From assembly GCF_008085905.1 (NCBI RefSeq), contig NZ_VSFF01000001.1, positions 62,001 to 126,000 of the forward strand: DNA of 64,000 nucleotides, given 5' to 3'. This DNA is from Actinomadura syzygii. GTDB lineage: Bacteria > Actinomycetota > Actinomycetes > Streptosporangiales > Streptosporangiaceae. The translations under genes were made by a program, and so were the position numbers. The notes beneath the pieces were generated by a model. That model did no database searches and had not been told where the DNA came from. It was given only the letters and a program-made list of their open reading frames with translations. Within the stretch, counting starts at the first letter, position 1; every line of letters begins with the position of its first letter. Positions 26,497-36,029 of this stretch are shown here, piece by piece.

Positions 26497-27105
26497 CTAG
26501 CGACACATCGCGTCAATGAGTTCCGAGAAGCCCGGGAACTCCTTCTGCGCTTCCGCCACGATCTCCGTCGCAGGGCTGCGCTTCGCGGGTGCGTACCGTT
26601 CCGCGATCGCCTGGAACGCCGTGCTCGGCTCCGTCGTACGACTCGGGTCGGTGAACGCTTCCTGCGGCCCGAATCCGTCGGCGAACAACCACAACAGGTC
26701 GTCGAGATCGCGAGCTATCACGCCGCGCTCACCCTCGGACCCCAGGTAGACAATCGGCTGCCTGGTGACCGGCTCGCCGGACCGGGCGAGCCAGAAGCCA
26801 ACATAGTCGCCTGTTCCGGTGGTACCGAAAAAGCGGAACTCACTGCCATCGACCGTCTCGTTGCCGGTCCACAGCCGAAACCACCATGCAGTCTTTTCCG
26901 GTGCCTCGAAGCTGTCGTAGAGCTCAAAATCACAACCGCTTGCCAGGTCGGTTTCTCGCCGTTTGGTGACTCGGCTGAGGCGACGGCGATCATCCAGGAC
27001 CGGAACTACTCGGAGCCAGTCAAGCCCCTGCACGGCGCTCGTCGACCACTCCGGACCTCCAGACCCGGAACCGTCCGCATGTATGCCAAGTGCAAGATCG
27101 TCCAT
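26497..27105 (-). CDS. SUKH/SMI1-KNR4-like protein
   Basis: A 202-residue acidic, soluble protein. The segment PIVYLGSEGERGVIARDLDD followed by LLWLFADGFGP resembles the conserved core of SUKH-superfamily (SMI1/KNR4) proteins, which are frequently immunity proteins against contact-dependent or polymorphic toxins. Aromatic-rich strands precede it (AWWFRLWTGNE, FRFFGTTGTGDYVGFWLARS). The ATG at 27105 is preferred to the GTG at 27114 because of the GGGCGGTGGG spacing. No toxin gene is seen next to it. The assignment is tentative and based on motif resemblance only. Confidence 0.6.
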   Translation of the reverse strand: MDDLALGIHADGSGSGGPEWSTSAVQGLDWLRVVPVLDDRRRLSRVTKRRETDLASGCDFELYDSFEAPEKTAWWFRLWTGNETVDGSEFRFFGTTGTGDYVGFWLARSGEPVTRQPIVYLGSEGERGVIARDLDDLLWLFADGFGPQEAFTDPSRTTEPSTAFQAIAERYAPAKRSPATEIVAEAQKEFPGFSELIDAMCR

Positions 27106-27325
27106 CGGGCCCACCGCCCTACGGTCCCATAGTGCCCTAGCTGGTCAGCCTCGGCAGTTATGAAGGTTCCGGTTCCTCTTCCCCTGGTAGTCCAGTGTGA
27201 ATTCTCTGCCCCTACTAACGTAAGCCCACTACGTCTATCGATGGATGCGCTCACGTATTACGAGGAGAAGGATGTGACCCGCCCTCGGCGCGAACGCAAA
27301 CGATCAATCAAGTCGGAGCAGGCTC

Positions 27326-27583
27326 ATGTGCAAGCTAATCTTGGGAGTGAACACATTAGCAAAGGCAGGTTGCCTGACGATCGGCGTGCTGCTGATTTTG
27401 GTATTCTTGTTTTTCTACCTGCGAAGAGGCGGGCTCATTGAGGCGTTGGCGAGCCGGGTAGTTCTAATATTGTTCGCCATCGCCATCTCCATGGAACTTC
27501 TCGGAGGGATGGTCTATTTCGCCTCTTCACGCTATGCCAGCGCGCATGCTTGCCCGATTGAATCAGATTCAATTCCCCAATAG
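27326..27583 (+). CDS. Small two-helix membrane protein
   Basis: An 85-residue hydrophobic protein. The first membrane helix is about 13-31 (AGCLTIGVLLILVFLFFYL), a basic turn LRRGG follows, and the second helix is about 42-66. The ATG at 27326 has a GGAG site 7 bases upstream. GC is clearly below the window average, with AT-rich codons (TTT, ATT, GTT), which suggests acquired DNA. Another frame overlaps (GTG at 27274, 55 residues, with a good GGAGAAGG site) and one of the two is presumably not translated. No family is recognised. Confidence 0.5.
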   Translation: MCKLILGVNTLAKAGCLTIGVLLILVFLFFYLRRGGLIEALASRVVLILFAIAISMELLGGMVYFASSRYASAHACPIESDSIPQ

Positions 27584-27810
27584 CGCCCTACCGGCACGAG
27601 CCGCGACCTGGTCCCCACCTCAAGCCATCCCTCCAAAGGCGCTCTACGACCAGCGGAGCGGGCACGCACGCTGAGCCGCGGCTCGGGTCGGCAGGGCGCC
27701 CGAGCTCGCGCACCGCGCCGGGCGCAGCGTTGAGGTCCCCTCCGCTGCCTGTCCCGTGGACGCCCGGCAATGGCCAGGGCCTATCGAGACCGATCAGGGC
27801 GCAATGAGAA
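27584..27810. other. Non-coding spacer at the edge of the accessory stretch
   Basis: High-GC sequence between the small membrane protein and the tRNA-Tyr terminator. No gene with a ribosome site or protein-like composition is visible. I looked for a copy of the tRNA-Tyr 3' end here as an attachment site and saw none. Confidence 0.4.
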
Positions 27811-27845
27811 CAGCCCTTGACCGGGCTGGGCCTGGTCAAGGGCTG
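27811..27845 (-). terminator. Terminator of tRNA-Tyr
   Basis: CAGCCCTTGACC (27811-27822) pairs perfectly with GGTCAAGGGCTG (27834-27845) around an 11-base loop, 12 bases after the tRNA 3' end on the minus strand, followed by TTCT. Confidence 0.85.
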
Positions 27846-27857
27846 GTTCTTGCTGTG

Positions 27858-27939
27858 TGGCGGGTGCAGGGTTCGAACCTGCGTAGGCTAAGCCGACGGA
27901 TTTACAGTCCGCTCCCATTGGCCACTCGGGCAACCCGCC
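27858..27939 (-). tRNA. tRNA-Tyr (GTA)
   Basis: An 82-base class II tRNA on the minus strand. Acceptor GGCGGGT pairs with ACCCGCC, with an A discriminator. The anticodon loop CTGTAAA gives anticodon GTA. A long variable arm (CGTCGGCTTAGCCTACG region) and T loop TTCGAAC are present. CCA is not encoded. Confidence 0.96.
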
Positions 27940-28080
27940 GTGGCGTCGCTGTCGCGACGGCACTGGAAAGGATAGCGGACGGCAGGGGCTGGTGTGACAT
28001 CGAGGCGGGACGGTCTTGATCGGGGGAGTCGCTAGGCTCTACGGACCGCGAAGATGCTGCTGAGGGGATGTGTGTGTGCG

Positions 28081-28569
28081 ATGGCCGACAGCTCTTTCGA
28101 CATCGTCAGCAAGCTGGACCGGCAGGAGGTCGACAACGCGCTGAACCAGGCCGCCAAGGAGGTGGCCAACCGGTTCGACTTCCGGAACGTGGACGCGGGG
28201 ATCAGATGGTCCGGCGAGACGATCGAGATCCAGGCGAACACGGGCGAGCGGGCGAACGCCGTGCTCGACGTGTTGAAGGACAAGCTCGTCAAGCGTGGGA
28301 TCTCGTTGAAGGCGATCGACGCCGGTGAGCCGAAGCTGTCCGGGAAGGTGCACAAGCTGAGCGTGAGCCTCAAGGAGGGCATCGCCCAGGAGGACGCGAA
28401 GAAGATCGGCAAGATCATCCGGGACGAGGGGCCGAAGGGGATCAAGGCCCAGATCCAGGGTGAGGAACTGCGCGTCACCTCGAAGAAGAAGGACGACCTG
28501 CAGCAGGTCATCAACCTGCTGAAGGGCAAGGACCTGGACGTGGCGCTTCAGTTCGTCAACTACCGGTGA
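28081..28569 (+). CDS. YajQ-family cyclic-di-GMP/nucleotide-binding protein
   Basis: A 162-residue YajQ protein with two ferredoxin-like half-domains. It begins [20 protein letters not shown] and contains [40 protein letters not shown] and, at the C-terminal end, [17 protein letters not shown], all typical of the family. Members bind nucleotides, RNA or cyclic-di-GMP and in some species act as transcription cofactors; the role in actinobacteria is not established. The ATG at 28081 matches family starts better than an upstream in-frame ATG at 28054. A GAGGGG site lies upstream. It is convergent with htpX. Confidence 0.93.
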   Translation: MADSSFDIVSKLDRQEVDNALNQAAKEVANRFDFRNVDAGIRWSGETIEIQANTGERANAVLDVLKDKLVKRGISLKAIDAGEPKLSGKVHKLSVSLKEGIAQEDAKKIGKIIRDEGPKGIKAQIQGEELRVTSKKKDDLQQVINLLKGKDLDVALQFVNYR

Positions 28570-28576
28570 CATGAGG

Positions 28577-28619
28577 GAGCGCGCCGGCCCCATCCCCCGC
28601 AGAAGTGGCCGGCGCGCTC
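28577..28619. terminator. Bidirectional terminator between yajQ and htpX
   Basis: GAGCGCGCCGGCC (28577-28589) pairs perfectly with GGCCGGCGCGCTC (28607-28619), 13 base pairs, in the gap between two convergent genes. Confidence 0.75.
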
Positions 28620-28698
28620 TCGTTGGGTTATGACGCCGCCGCGTCCGGATTGGTTCGGGGGAATTGGCCCGAGTTCTGGGACGGGTCGGAGGGGACCG

Positions 28699-29556
28699 TC
28701 AGCGGCGGTGGCCGGCCATGCGCTCCAGGCGGGCGATGCGGTCGGCCGTGGGCGGGTGGGTGGAGAACAGGCGGCCGATGCCGGCGCCGGCGAACGGGTT
28801 GGCGATCATCAGGGAGCTGGTGGTGGCGAGCTCCGGGTCCTGCGGCAGCGGCATCGCGCGGGTGCCCGCGTCGATCTTGCGGAGGGCGGCGGCGAGGGCG
28901 AGCGGGTCGCCGGTGAGCCGGGCCCCGGCGGCGTCCGCGGCGTACTCGCGGGTGCGGCTGATCGCCATCTGTACGACGGCGGCGGCGACCGGGCCGAGGA
29001 CGATCATCAGCAGCGCGCCGAGGAGGCCGGGGCCGTCGTCGTCGTCCGAGCGTCCGATCGGGATGAAGATCGCCAGGTGGGACAGGTAGGTGATCACGGT
29101 GGCGATGGCGGCGGCGACGGACGAGATCAGGATGTCGCGGTTGTAGACGTGGGACAGCTCGTGTCCGAGGACGGCGCGCAGTTCGCGCTCGTCCAGCATC
29201 TGGAGGATGCCGCGGGTGCAGCAGACGGCGGCGTTGCGCGGGTTGCGGCCGGTGGCGAAGGCGTTGGGCTGGCGGGTCTCGGAGACGTAGAGGCGCGGCA
29301 TCGGCTGGTGCGCCGAGTTCGCCAGTTCGCGGACGAGCCGGTACAGGATCGGGGCCTCGACCTCGCCGACCGGGTGGGCGCGCATGGAGCGCAGCGCGAT
29401 CCGGTCGCTGAAGAAGTACGCGACGCCGTTGGTCGCCAGCGCGATGACCAGCGCGATCGCCAGCCCGGCCCGGCCGCCGAACGTCCATCCGGCGACGAGC
29501 ACCAACGCCGACAGCGCCGCGATCAGGGCAGCCGTCTTGACGCCGTTGAACCGCAC
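28699..29556 (-). CDS. htpX: M48-family zinc metalloprotease HtpX-like
   Basis: A 285-residue membrane protease of the HtpX/M48B family, which degrades damaged membrane proteins. Two N-terminal helices (about 8-50), the catalytic motif [13 protein letters not shown] near residue 150 (HExxH with Glu), two further hydrophobic segments, and the third zinc ligand region [16 protein letters not shown] near 220 are visible. The C-terminal [17 protein letters not shown] is a family feature. It is just downstream of nuoN on the same strand with a 113-base gap, a neighbourhood I recall from streptomycetes. Confidence 0.94.
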   Translation of the reverse strand: MRFNGVKTAALIAALSALVLVAGWTFGGRAGLAIALVIALATNGVAYFFSDRIALRSMRAHPVGEVEAPILYRLVRELANSAHQPMPRLYVSETRQPNAFATGRNPRNAAVCCTRGILQMLDERELRAVLGHELSHVYNRDILISSVAAAIATVITYLSHLAIFIPIGRSDDDDGPGLLGALLMIVLGPVAAAVVQMAISRTREYAADAAGARLTGDPLALAAALRKIDAGTRAMPLPQDPELATTSSLMIANPFAGAGIGRLFSTHPPTADRIARLERMAGHRR

Positions 29557-29669
29557 TTCCGCCCGCCTCCCCGTCGACTCCCCATGAACATCAACGGTTT
29601 GACCTGCGTGAACGTTCCCCGTCCAGGCCCATTCACGCTACCCGAGGGGGTTGCTGGGGCGAGCCGCGC

Positions 29670-31157
29670 TCAGGTGGCCTGGGTGACCGTCTGCAGGACG
29701 ATCTGCGGCGCCACCGACAGGACGACCGCACCCGCCGCGGCGGCGGCGATCGCGGTGCGGACGGGGAGGCCCGGCGCGGGGTCGTAGGACGGCCCGTCCG
29801 CCGGGGTGAACAGCCGGACGGCCCAGGCCAGGTAGTAGTACAGCCCGATCACCGTGTTGATCGCCATGACGACGGCGAGCCAGGTGACGCCGCCCGCAAC
29901 CGTCGCGCGGAACACGACGACCTTGGCGAACAGTCCCATGACGCCGGGCGGGAGCCCGGCGAGGCAGATCAGGAAGAACGCGAGCGCGGCGGCGACGTGG
30001 GGGCTGCGGCGGGCGAGGCCGCGGTAGTCGTCCAGCGTGTCCCACGACGGCGAGAGCGGAACGGCACGGCGGCGGAAGCCGATCACCACGGCGAACGCGC
30101 CGAGGTTCATCACGGCGTAGAGGGCGACGTAGGCGGTGGTGGCGGCGACGGCCTCGGGGAGCCGGTCCTCGCCGACGGCGAGCGGCGCCAGCATGTACCC
30201 GGACTGCGCGACCGACGACCAGGCGAGCAGCCGGATCGCGGTGCGCTGCCGGAGCGCGACGAGGTTCCCGACCGTCATCGTCACGGCGGCGAGGACGGCG
30301 ATCACCGGCCCCCACACGTGGCCGTAGGACGGCAGGCCGAGCGCGAGGACGATCGTCAGCCCCGCGAACCCGGCGGCCTTCGACACGACGGACAGGAACG
30401 CGGCGACGGGCGGCGGCGAGCCCTGGTAGACGTCCGGGGCCCAGAAGTGGAAGGGGACGGCGGCGACCTTGAACGCGAACCCGGCGAGGACGAGCACCGA
30501 CCCGGCGGCGGCGACCGGGTCGAGGTCGGCGGGCAGCCGCGCCAAAGCGGGCGCGATCCGGTCGAGGTGCATGGCGCCGGTCGCGCCGTAGACGAGGCTG
30601 ATCCCGAACAGCATGATCGCCGTGGACACCACGGAGACCAGGAACAGTTTCAGCGCGGCCTCGGACGCCGTCCCGTCGTAGCGGCGGAGCGCGGCGAGCG
30701 CGAACACCGGCAGCGACAGCGTCTCCAGCGCGACGACCAGCAGGACGAGGTCGCGGGCGGCGACGAGGGTCAGCGCGCCGACGACGGCGGCGAGCAGCAG
30801 GAAGTGGTACTCCCCCACCGGCATCTTCGAGTCGGTGATCTCCTGGAGGGAGAGCAGCACGACGACGACGGCCGCGGCGAGGACGATCCCCTGGAAGAGG
30901 AGCGTGAAGTCGTCCGCGACGTAGGAGCAGGAGCGGGGGCCGGAGCCGCGCAGGTCGCCGGGCAGGCAGAACGTGGCGCGCCTGTCCCCGAAGGCCAACG
31001 CGGCCACGGCGACGAGCGCGGCCACCAGCGCGCCGCCGGAGAGCAGCGAGATCAGGCGGCGGGGCGCGTCGAAGGCGTCGGCGAGCAGCAGCCCGAGCGC
31101 GGCGACGGCGAGGATCAGCGGCGGCGCGATCGCCGCGTAGTCGATGCCCTGGATCAT
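29670..31157 (-). CDS. nuoN: NADH-quinone oxidoreductase subunit N
   Basis: A 495-residue proton-pumping antiporter-like subunit of complex I with about 14 membrane helices. Conserved elements are the TM5 glutamate segment (LLLVVALETLSLPVFALAAL), the lysine helix region (FAFKVAAVPFHFWAPDVYQG), and SVAQSGYMLAPLAV. The start is the ATG at 31157, which overlaps the nuoM stop, and it is the last nuo gene. Proton pumping couples to quinone reduction in the peripheral arm. Confidence 0.96.
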   Translation of the reverse strand: MIQGIDYAAIAPPLILAVAALGLLLADAFDAPRRLISLLSGGALVAALVAVAALAFGDRRATFCLPGDLRGSGPRSCSYVADDFTLLFQGIVLAAAVVVVLLSLQEITDSKMPVGEYHFLLLAAVVGALTLVAARDLVLLVVALETLSLPVFALAALRRYDGTASEAALKLFLVSVVSTAIMLFGISLVYGATGAMHLDRIAPALARLPADLDPVAAAGSVLVLAGFAFKVAAVPFHFWAPDVYQGSPPPVAAFLSVVSKAAGFAGLTIVLALGLPSYGHVWGPVIAVLAAVTMTVGNLVALRQRTAIRLLAWSSVAQSGYMLAPLAVGEDRLPEAVAATTAYVALYAVMNLGAFAVVIGFRRRAVPLSPSWDTLDDYRGLARRSPHVAAALAFFLICLAGLPPGVMGLFAKVVVFRATVAGGVTWLAVVMAINTVIGLYYYLAWAVRLFTPADGPSYDPAPGLPVRTAIAAAAAGAVVLSVAPQIVLQTVTQAT

Positions 31158-32659
31158 CAGCCGCCTCCGAACAGCGCGCGGACGGGGTCGGCCGTCACGT
31201 CCAGCAGGGTCTTCGGCCACAGGCCGACCAGCAGCGTCAGCCCGATCAGCGGGACCCAGGCGGCGTACTCCTGCGCGGACACGGCGGGGGCCGGGCCCCG
31301 GGACACGCCGTCCGACGGTCCGTGGGTGAGCTTGGACAGCATGCGCAGGAAGTAGGCCGCGGTGAGGACCGCGCCGAGCGCCGCGACGGCCATGAACATC
31401 ACGAACGTCTCGCGCGGCAGGTCGGCGTGCGGGCGGTACGCGCCGAGCAGCGCGAGCATCTCGCCCCAGAACCCGGCGAGCCCCGGCAGCCCGAGCGACG
31501 CGACCGACGCGAACGTGAGGACGGACGCCAGCCGCGGCGACGTGCCGAGCATCCCGCCGCCGAGCGCGTCCATGTCGGCGGTGCCCCAGCGCTCCTTGAC
31601 CGACCCGGCGAGGAAGAACAGCAGGCTGGTGACGAGTCCGTGCGCGACGTTGCCGAACAGCGCCGCGTTGATCCCGACCGGGGTGAGCGTCGCGATGCCG
31701 AGCAGGACGAAGCCCATGTGCCCCACGGACGAGTAGGCGATCATCCGTTTCAGGTCGCGCTGGGCGAGGCAGGCGAGCGCGCTGTAGACGATCCCGATCA
31801 CGGCGAGGAGGCCGAGCCAGGGCGCCCAGAACCGGGCGCCGTCCGGGGCGAGCGGCAGCGCCACCCGGACGAGCCCGTACGTCCCCATTTTCAGCAGCAC
31901 CCCGGCGAGCAGCACGGACCCGACGGTCGGGGCCTCGGTGTGCGCGTCCGGCAGCCAGGTGTGCAGCGGCCACATCGGCGCCTTCACCGCGAACCCGACG
32001 CCCATCAGCGCGAACGCGGCGACCTGCACGCCGTGCGACAGGCCGGAGCCGTGCCGGGCGGCCAGCTCGGTCATGTCGAGCGTGCCCGCCGTCGCGCCGA
32101 CGAGCAGCATCCCGGCGAGGAGGAGACCGGAGCCGAGGAGGGTGTAGAGGATGAACTTGGTGGCGGCGGCGCGGCGGTCCGTCCCGCCCCACAGCATGAT
32201 CACCACGTACATGGGGACGAGGACGGTCTCGAAGAACACGAAGAACAGCACGAGGTCGAGCGCGACGAACGTGCCGAGCAGCCCGATCTCCAGGACGAGC
32301 AGCAGCGCGGTCAGCAGCCTGGTCCGGCCGCCCGCCGGAGGGTGGCGCAACGTGTAGAGGAAGCAGAGGAACGTCAGCAACGCGGTCAGCACGACCAGCG
32401 GCAGCGAGATCCCGTCGACGCCGAGGTGGAAGCGCAGCCCGATCGCGGACGCCCATTCCCGGTCGACTTCGAGTTGCATGCGGGACGTCGCGCCGAAGTC
32501 GAACGCCGTCAGCGCGGACACGGCGACGAGCAGCGTCGCGCCGGACACGGCCGTCCCGAACGCGCGGACGGCGAAGTCGGTCCGCAGGAACCGGTTCGCC
32601 GGGACGAGCATCGCGAGCGCCCCGGCCAGCGGGATCGCCATCATCAGCACGAAGATCAC
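31157..32659 (-). CDS. nuoM: NADH-quinone oxidoreductase subunit M
   Basis: A 500-residue antiporter-like pump subunit. The key motifs are FVFFETVLVPMYVVIMLWGG (TM5 Glu), [20 protein letters not shown] (broken helix with Lys and the HTWLPDAH signature), and RMIAYSSVGHMGFVLLGIAT. The GTG at 32659 overlaps the nuoL stop (GTGA), and the nuoM stop overlaps nuoN. Coupled translation through nuoJ-K-L-M-N is evident from these overlaps. Confidence 0.96.
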   Translation of the reverse strand: MIFVLMMAIPLAGALAMLVPANRFLRTDFAVRAFGTAVSGATLLVAVSALTAFDFGATSRMQLEVDREWASAIGLRFHLGVDGISLPLVVLTALLTFLCFLYTLRHPPAGGRTRLLTALLLVLEIGLLGTFVALDLVLFFVFFETVLVPMYVVIMLWGGTDRRAAATKFILYTLLGSGLLLAGMLLVGATAGTLDMTELAARHGSGLSHGVQVAAFALMGVGFAVKAPMWPLHTWLPDAHTEAPTVGSVLLAGVLLKMGTYGLVRVALPLAPDGARFWAPWLGLLAVIGIVYSALACLAQRDLKRMIAYSSVGHMGFVLLGIATLTPVGINAALFGNVAHGLVTSLLFFLAGSVKERWGTADMDALGGGMLGTSPRLASVLTFASVASLGLPGLAGFWGEMLALLGAYRPHADLPRETFVMFMAVAALGAVLTAAYFLRMLSKLTHGPSDGVSRGPAPAVSAQEYAAWVPLIGLTLLVGLWPKTLLDVTADPVRALFGGG

Positions 32660-34512
32660 AGCAGGATCACCACTCCGGCCACGATGACGACGACCCCGGC
32701 GAGCAGGCCGGTGAGATAGGTCTGCGCGTTGCCGTTCTGCGGGACGCGCAGCACCCCGCCGAGCCAGGTCGCGGCGCGTCCGGAGCCGACGACGGCGGCG
32801 TCCACGCGGCGTCCGTCGAACCGGACGACCTGCCGCGCCAGCGCCCGCACTGGACGGACGACCGCCCATGCGTACAACTCGTCCACGTAGAAGGCCCGCG
32901 CGAACACCGGGCGGGCCCGTCCGAGCAGGCGCGCCGGGTCCAGCGCCGGGTCGCGGTTCCAGACGAGGAACGCGGCGCCCCCGCCCAGGACGACGAGCAG
33001 CAACGCGAGCAACGTGGACCCGACATGGGGACGCAGTTCCTCGGCCCCGAGCCCGAAGAATCCGAGGATCGCGGCTGGGACGGCCAGCGCGGCGACCGTC
33101 CACGACATGAGCCTGGACGGTTCGCGCGTTTCGTAGGTCCCGCGCGGCTCCCCGAAGAACGTCATCAGCCACGCCCGCATCGCATACGCCGCCGTCAACA
33201 CGGCGGTGAGCAGCAGCCCGACATAGACGACCCACGCCACCCCGCCGGACACGGTCTCGGAAGGGCCGCCGTGCAGGGCGGTGTGCTGGGCGGCCTCGAT
33301 GATCGAGTCCTTGCTGAACCAGCCGCTGAACGGCGGGACGCCCGCGAGCGCCGCCAGCCCGACCGTCATCGACCAGAACGTGACCGGCATGCCGCGCCGC
33401 AGCCCGCCGTAGTGGGCGAGCATGTTCGATCCGGCGACGACGATCACGCATCCGGCGGCGAGGAACAGCAGCGCCTTGAACGCGCCGTGCGTCAGCAGGT
33501 GGAAGATCGCGGCGGACTTCGCGCCGACCGCGAGCCCGGCCGCCATCACGGCGAGCTGGCTGATCGTCGAATAGGCGAGGACGCGTTTCACGTCGTCCTG
33601 CGCCAGCGCCGCGAGCGCCGAGCCGACCATGGAGATCACCGCGAGGACGCCGAGCACGGCGAGCGCCGCCGACGCCGCCGCGAACACCTCGTATACGCGG
33701 GCGACGACGTAGACGCCCGCCGCGACCATCGTGGCCGCGTGGATCAGGGCGCTGACCGGGGTCGGACCCGCCATCGCGTCCGGCAGCCAGGTGTGCAGCG
33801 GGAACTGCGCGCTCTTGCCCGCGACCCCGGCGAGCAGCAGCAGCGCGCCCGCCGTGACGGTCGCGTCCGGCAGCGTCGACGCCTTCTGCACGATGGCGCC
33901 GATCTCGAACGTCCCGGCGCCGACGCCGAGGACGAGCACGCCGATCAGGAACCCGGCGTCGCCGAGCCGCGTGACGAGGAACGCCTTGACCGCCGCCCGC
34001 GAGTTCGCCCGCTCCTCCCAGTGGTGTCCGATCAGGAAGTACGAGCAGATGCCCATGACCTCCCAGCCCACGTACAGGACGAGGAGGTCGCCGGAGTAGA
34101 CGACGAGCAGCATCGCGGACGTGAACATCGACACGAACGCGGCGTACGACGAGTAGCGCCGGTCGTCCCTCAGATACGCGACCGAGTACACCTGGACGGC
34201 GAGGGCGACGCAGCAGACCATCAGCCCGACGACGGCGGCGAGGCCGTCCACCTGGAGGCCGACGCGGATCGGCACGGAGCCGGTGTCGATGACGGTGAGC
34301 AGGCCCGTCCGCGGGCCGGGGTCGCGCCACACCGTGAACGCGACGATCGCGGACAGGACGAGCGACACCCCGACCGGCGCGCACGCGATCAGCGCGGGCC
34401 CGTTGCGCACGGGCCCGACCCTGAGCACCCGGGTCAGCGACGGGCCGAACAGCAGCCCGGCGAACGCGGCGAGGAACGGCAGCAGCGCCACCAGCGAGGC
34501 GAGCCAGATCAC
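32656..34512 (-). CDS. nuoL: NADH-quinone oxidoreductase subunit L
   Basis: A 618-residue distal antiporter-like subunit. It has about 16 membrane helices and the long lateral helix at its C-terminal end. Motifs are [20 protein letters not shown] (TM5 Glu), [20 protein letters not shown] and [20 protein letters not shown]. The GTG at 34512 overlaps the nuoK stop by four bases. Length is normal, so the complex keeps its full membrane arm for proton pumping. Confidence 0.97.
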   Translation of the reverse strand: MIWLASLVALLPFLAAFAGLLFGPSLTRVLRVGPVRNGPALIACAPVGVSLVLSAIVAFTVWRDPGPRTGLLTVIDTGSVPIRVGLQVDGLAAVVGLMVCCVALAVQVYSVAYLRDDRRYSSYAAFVSMFTSAMLLVVYSGDLLVLYVGWEVMGICSYFLIGHHWEERANSRAAVKAFLVTRLGDAGFLIGVLVLGVGAGTFEIGAIVQKASTLPDATVTAGALLLLAGVAGKSAQFPLHTWLPDAMAGPTPVSALIHAATMVAAGVYVVARVYEVFAAASAALAVLGVLAVISMVGSALAALAQDDVKRVLAYSTISQLAVMAAGLAVGAKSAAIFHLLTHGAFKALLFLAAGCVIVVAGSNMLAHYGGLRRGMPVTFWSMTVGLAALAGVPPFSGWFSKDSIIEAAQHTALHGGPSETVSGGVAWVVYVGLLLTAVLTAAYAMRAWLMTFFGEPRGTYETREPSRLMSWTVAALAVPAAILGFFGLGAEELRPHVGSTLLALLLVVLGGGAAFLVWNRDPALDPARLLGRARPVFARAFYVDELYAWAVVRPVRALARQVVRFDGRRVDAAVVGSGRAATWLGGVLRVPQNGNAQTYLTGLLAGVVVIVAGVVILL

Positions 34513-34871
34513 GGCGCGGCCTCCTCGACCCGCTCGGGCTCGACGGCGGCGGCCGGACGGGACGGCTCCTCGGCGAGGGTGCGGAGGCGGTCGACGTCCA
34601 CCATCCGCCGGTTCCGGAACACCAGCAGCACGAGCGCGAGCCCCAGCCCGATCTCCGCCGCCGCGATCACGATCGTGAACAGCGTGAGGACCTGCCCGCC
34701 GTGCAGCCGGTCGCGGTAGAAGACGTCGAACGTGACGAGGTTGAGGTTCACCGCGTTCAGCATCAACTCGACCGACATCAGCACCAGGATCGCGTTGCGG
34801 CGCGCCAGCACCCCGTACACACCGACGGAGAACAGCAGCGCGGCGACGACCGTCGGGTACGCGAGGTGCAT
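34509..34871 (-). CDS. nuoK: NADH-quinone oxidoreductase subunit K
   Basis: A 120-residue subunit with three membrane helices. The conserved acidic residues are in [15 protein letters not shown] and [17 protein letters not shown], the buried Glu of the proton path. It has a C-terminal Glu/Arg/Pro-rich tail of about 20 residues. The start (ATG 34871) overlaps the nuoJ stop, and the stop overlaps nuoL. Confidence 0.96.
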   Translation of the reverse strand: MHLAYPTVVAALLFSVGVYGVLARRNAILVLMSVELMLNAVNLNLVTFDVFYRDRLHGGQVLTLFTIVIAAAEIGLGLALVLLVFRNRRMVDVDRLRTLAEEPSRPAAAVEPERVEEAAP

Positions 34872-35392
34872 CAGACGTCGCCTCCCTTATCCCCGCCAAT
34901 GTCCGACCGGGACAGGACGATCGCGCCGACGAGCGACGCCAGAAGCAACACCGACAACACCTCGAACGGCAGGACCCACGTCCGGAACACTCCGGCGCCC
35001 AGTTCCTCCGCCGATCCGCCGCCTGCGCGGAGCGGGGTCCGCGCGTCCCCGAAGCCCATGACGACCACGGTCACGAGGACGGCCGCCGTCGCGACGGCCA
35101 CGCCCAGCGCCGCCCACCGGTTGCCGGAGTCGAGGTCGGCGGACTCGCCGATCGGCGCGCGGGTCAGCATGATCCCGAACAGCAGCAGGACGACGACCGC
35201 GCCGACGTAGATCAGCACCTGCACCCACGCGACGAACTCCGCCGTGAGGACGAGGTAGCCGCCGGCGAGCGCGCCGAACGACACCACCAGCCACAGCGCC
35301 GCGTGGACGAGCCGCCGCGTCGTCACCACCAGCACGGCGGACCCGACCGCGACGACGCCGAGCAGCGTGAACACGACCTCCTGGCCGCTCAC
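34871..35392 (-). CDS. nuoJ: NADH-quinone oxidoreductase subunit J
   Basis: A 173-residue subunit with five membrane helices. TM3 carries the typical [20 protein letters not shown] segment with the pi-bulge region. The GTG at 35392 overlaps the nuoI stop by four bases. The C terminus is Gly/Asp-rich ([11 protein letters not shown]). Length and order are as in other complex I operons. Confidence 0.96.
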   Translation of the reverse strand: MSGQEVVFTLLGVVAVGSAVLVVTTRRLVHAALWLVVSFGALAGGYLVLTAEFVAWVQVLIYVGAVVVLLLFGIMLTRAPIGESADLDSGNRWAALGVAVATAAVLVTVVVMGFGDARTPLRAGGGSAEELGAGVFRTWVLPFEVLSVLLLASLVGAIVLSRSDIGGDKGGDV

Positions 35393-35928
35393 GGCGTCGT
35401 CCCGGGGCGCCTGCGCGCGGCGGCCTTCGCGGCGGCGGCGATCTCCTTCGGCGGCTCGGCGGCCGGGTCGTGCGCCTGCGGCGGCGGGACGGTCCACATC
35501 CATTCCCGCAGCCGGTCCTTCTCGTGCGTCAGTTCGGCGATGTCGTACTCGGCGTACTCGAACTCCGGCGACCAGAACAGGGCGTCGAACGGGCACACCT
35601 CGATGCAGATGCCGCAGTACATGCACAGCGCGAAGTCGATGGCGAACCGGTCGAGGACGTTGCGGGTGCGAGCGCGACCACCGCCTTCGGCGGGCAGGGT
35701 CTCCTTGTGCGAGTCGATGTAGATGCACCAGTCGGGACACTCGCGGGCGCAGAGCATGCAGACGGTGCAGTTCTCTTCGAACAGCGCGATGACACCGCGG
35801 CTCCGCGGAGGCAGGTCCGGCTGCACTTCGGGGTATTGACGCGTTATGGAACGCCGCGTCATCGTTCGCAACGTGACCGCCAGCCCCTTGGCCAGCCCGC
35901 CTCCTGGTAGCCGTCCCACCCGCCCCAT
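35389..35928 (-). CDS. nuoI: NADH-quinone oxidoreductase subunit I (2x[4Fe-4S])
   Basis: A 179-residue ferredoxin-like subunit holding clusters N6a and N6b. Both binding motifs are complete: [12 protein letters not shown] and [12 protein letters not shown]. The N-terminal amphipathic helix ([20 protein letters not shown]) docks to NuoH. In this cluster NuoI and NuoB are the only Fe-S subunits, so the usual NADH-side chain of NuoE/F/G is missing. It is the first gene of the IJKLMN block and is separated from nuoH by an inverted gene. Confidence 0.96.
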   Translation of the reverse strand: MGRVGRLPGGGLAKGLAVTLRTMTRRSITRQYPEVQPDLPPRSRGVIALFEENCTVCMLCARECPDWCIYIDSHKETLPAEGGGRARTRNVLDRFAIDFALCMYCGICIEVCPFDALFWSPEFEYAEYDIAELTHEKDRLREWMWTVPPPQAHDPAAEPPKEIAAAAKAAARRRPGTTP

Positions 35929-36029
35929 GATTGCGCACGATCGGCTTCCGGGGAACGCGACCGGGTCCGGCTTCGTCTCTTCTGTGAGGGGTGTGCGGCT
36001 TTGAGCGGGAACGTTGCGCGGGAGGTCTG

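Noticed and set aside
27274..27441. A 55-codon frame with a good ribosome site overlapping the small membrane protein gene
   Set aside because: The alternative frame encodes a coherent two-helix membrane protein, while this one is a charged mix without features. It remains possible that the choice is wrong.
27584..27865. Attachment-site duplication of the tRNA-Tyr 3' end
   Set aside because: No repeat of the 3' end longer than about 7 bases was seen in the accessory stretch, so integration at this tRNA is not supported directly.
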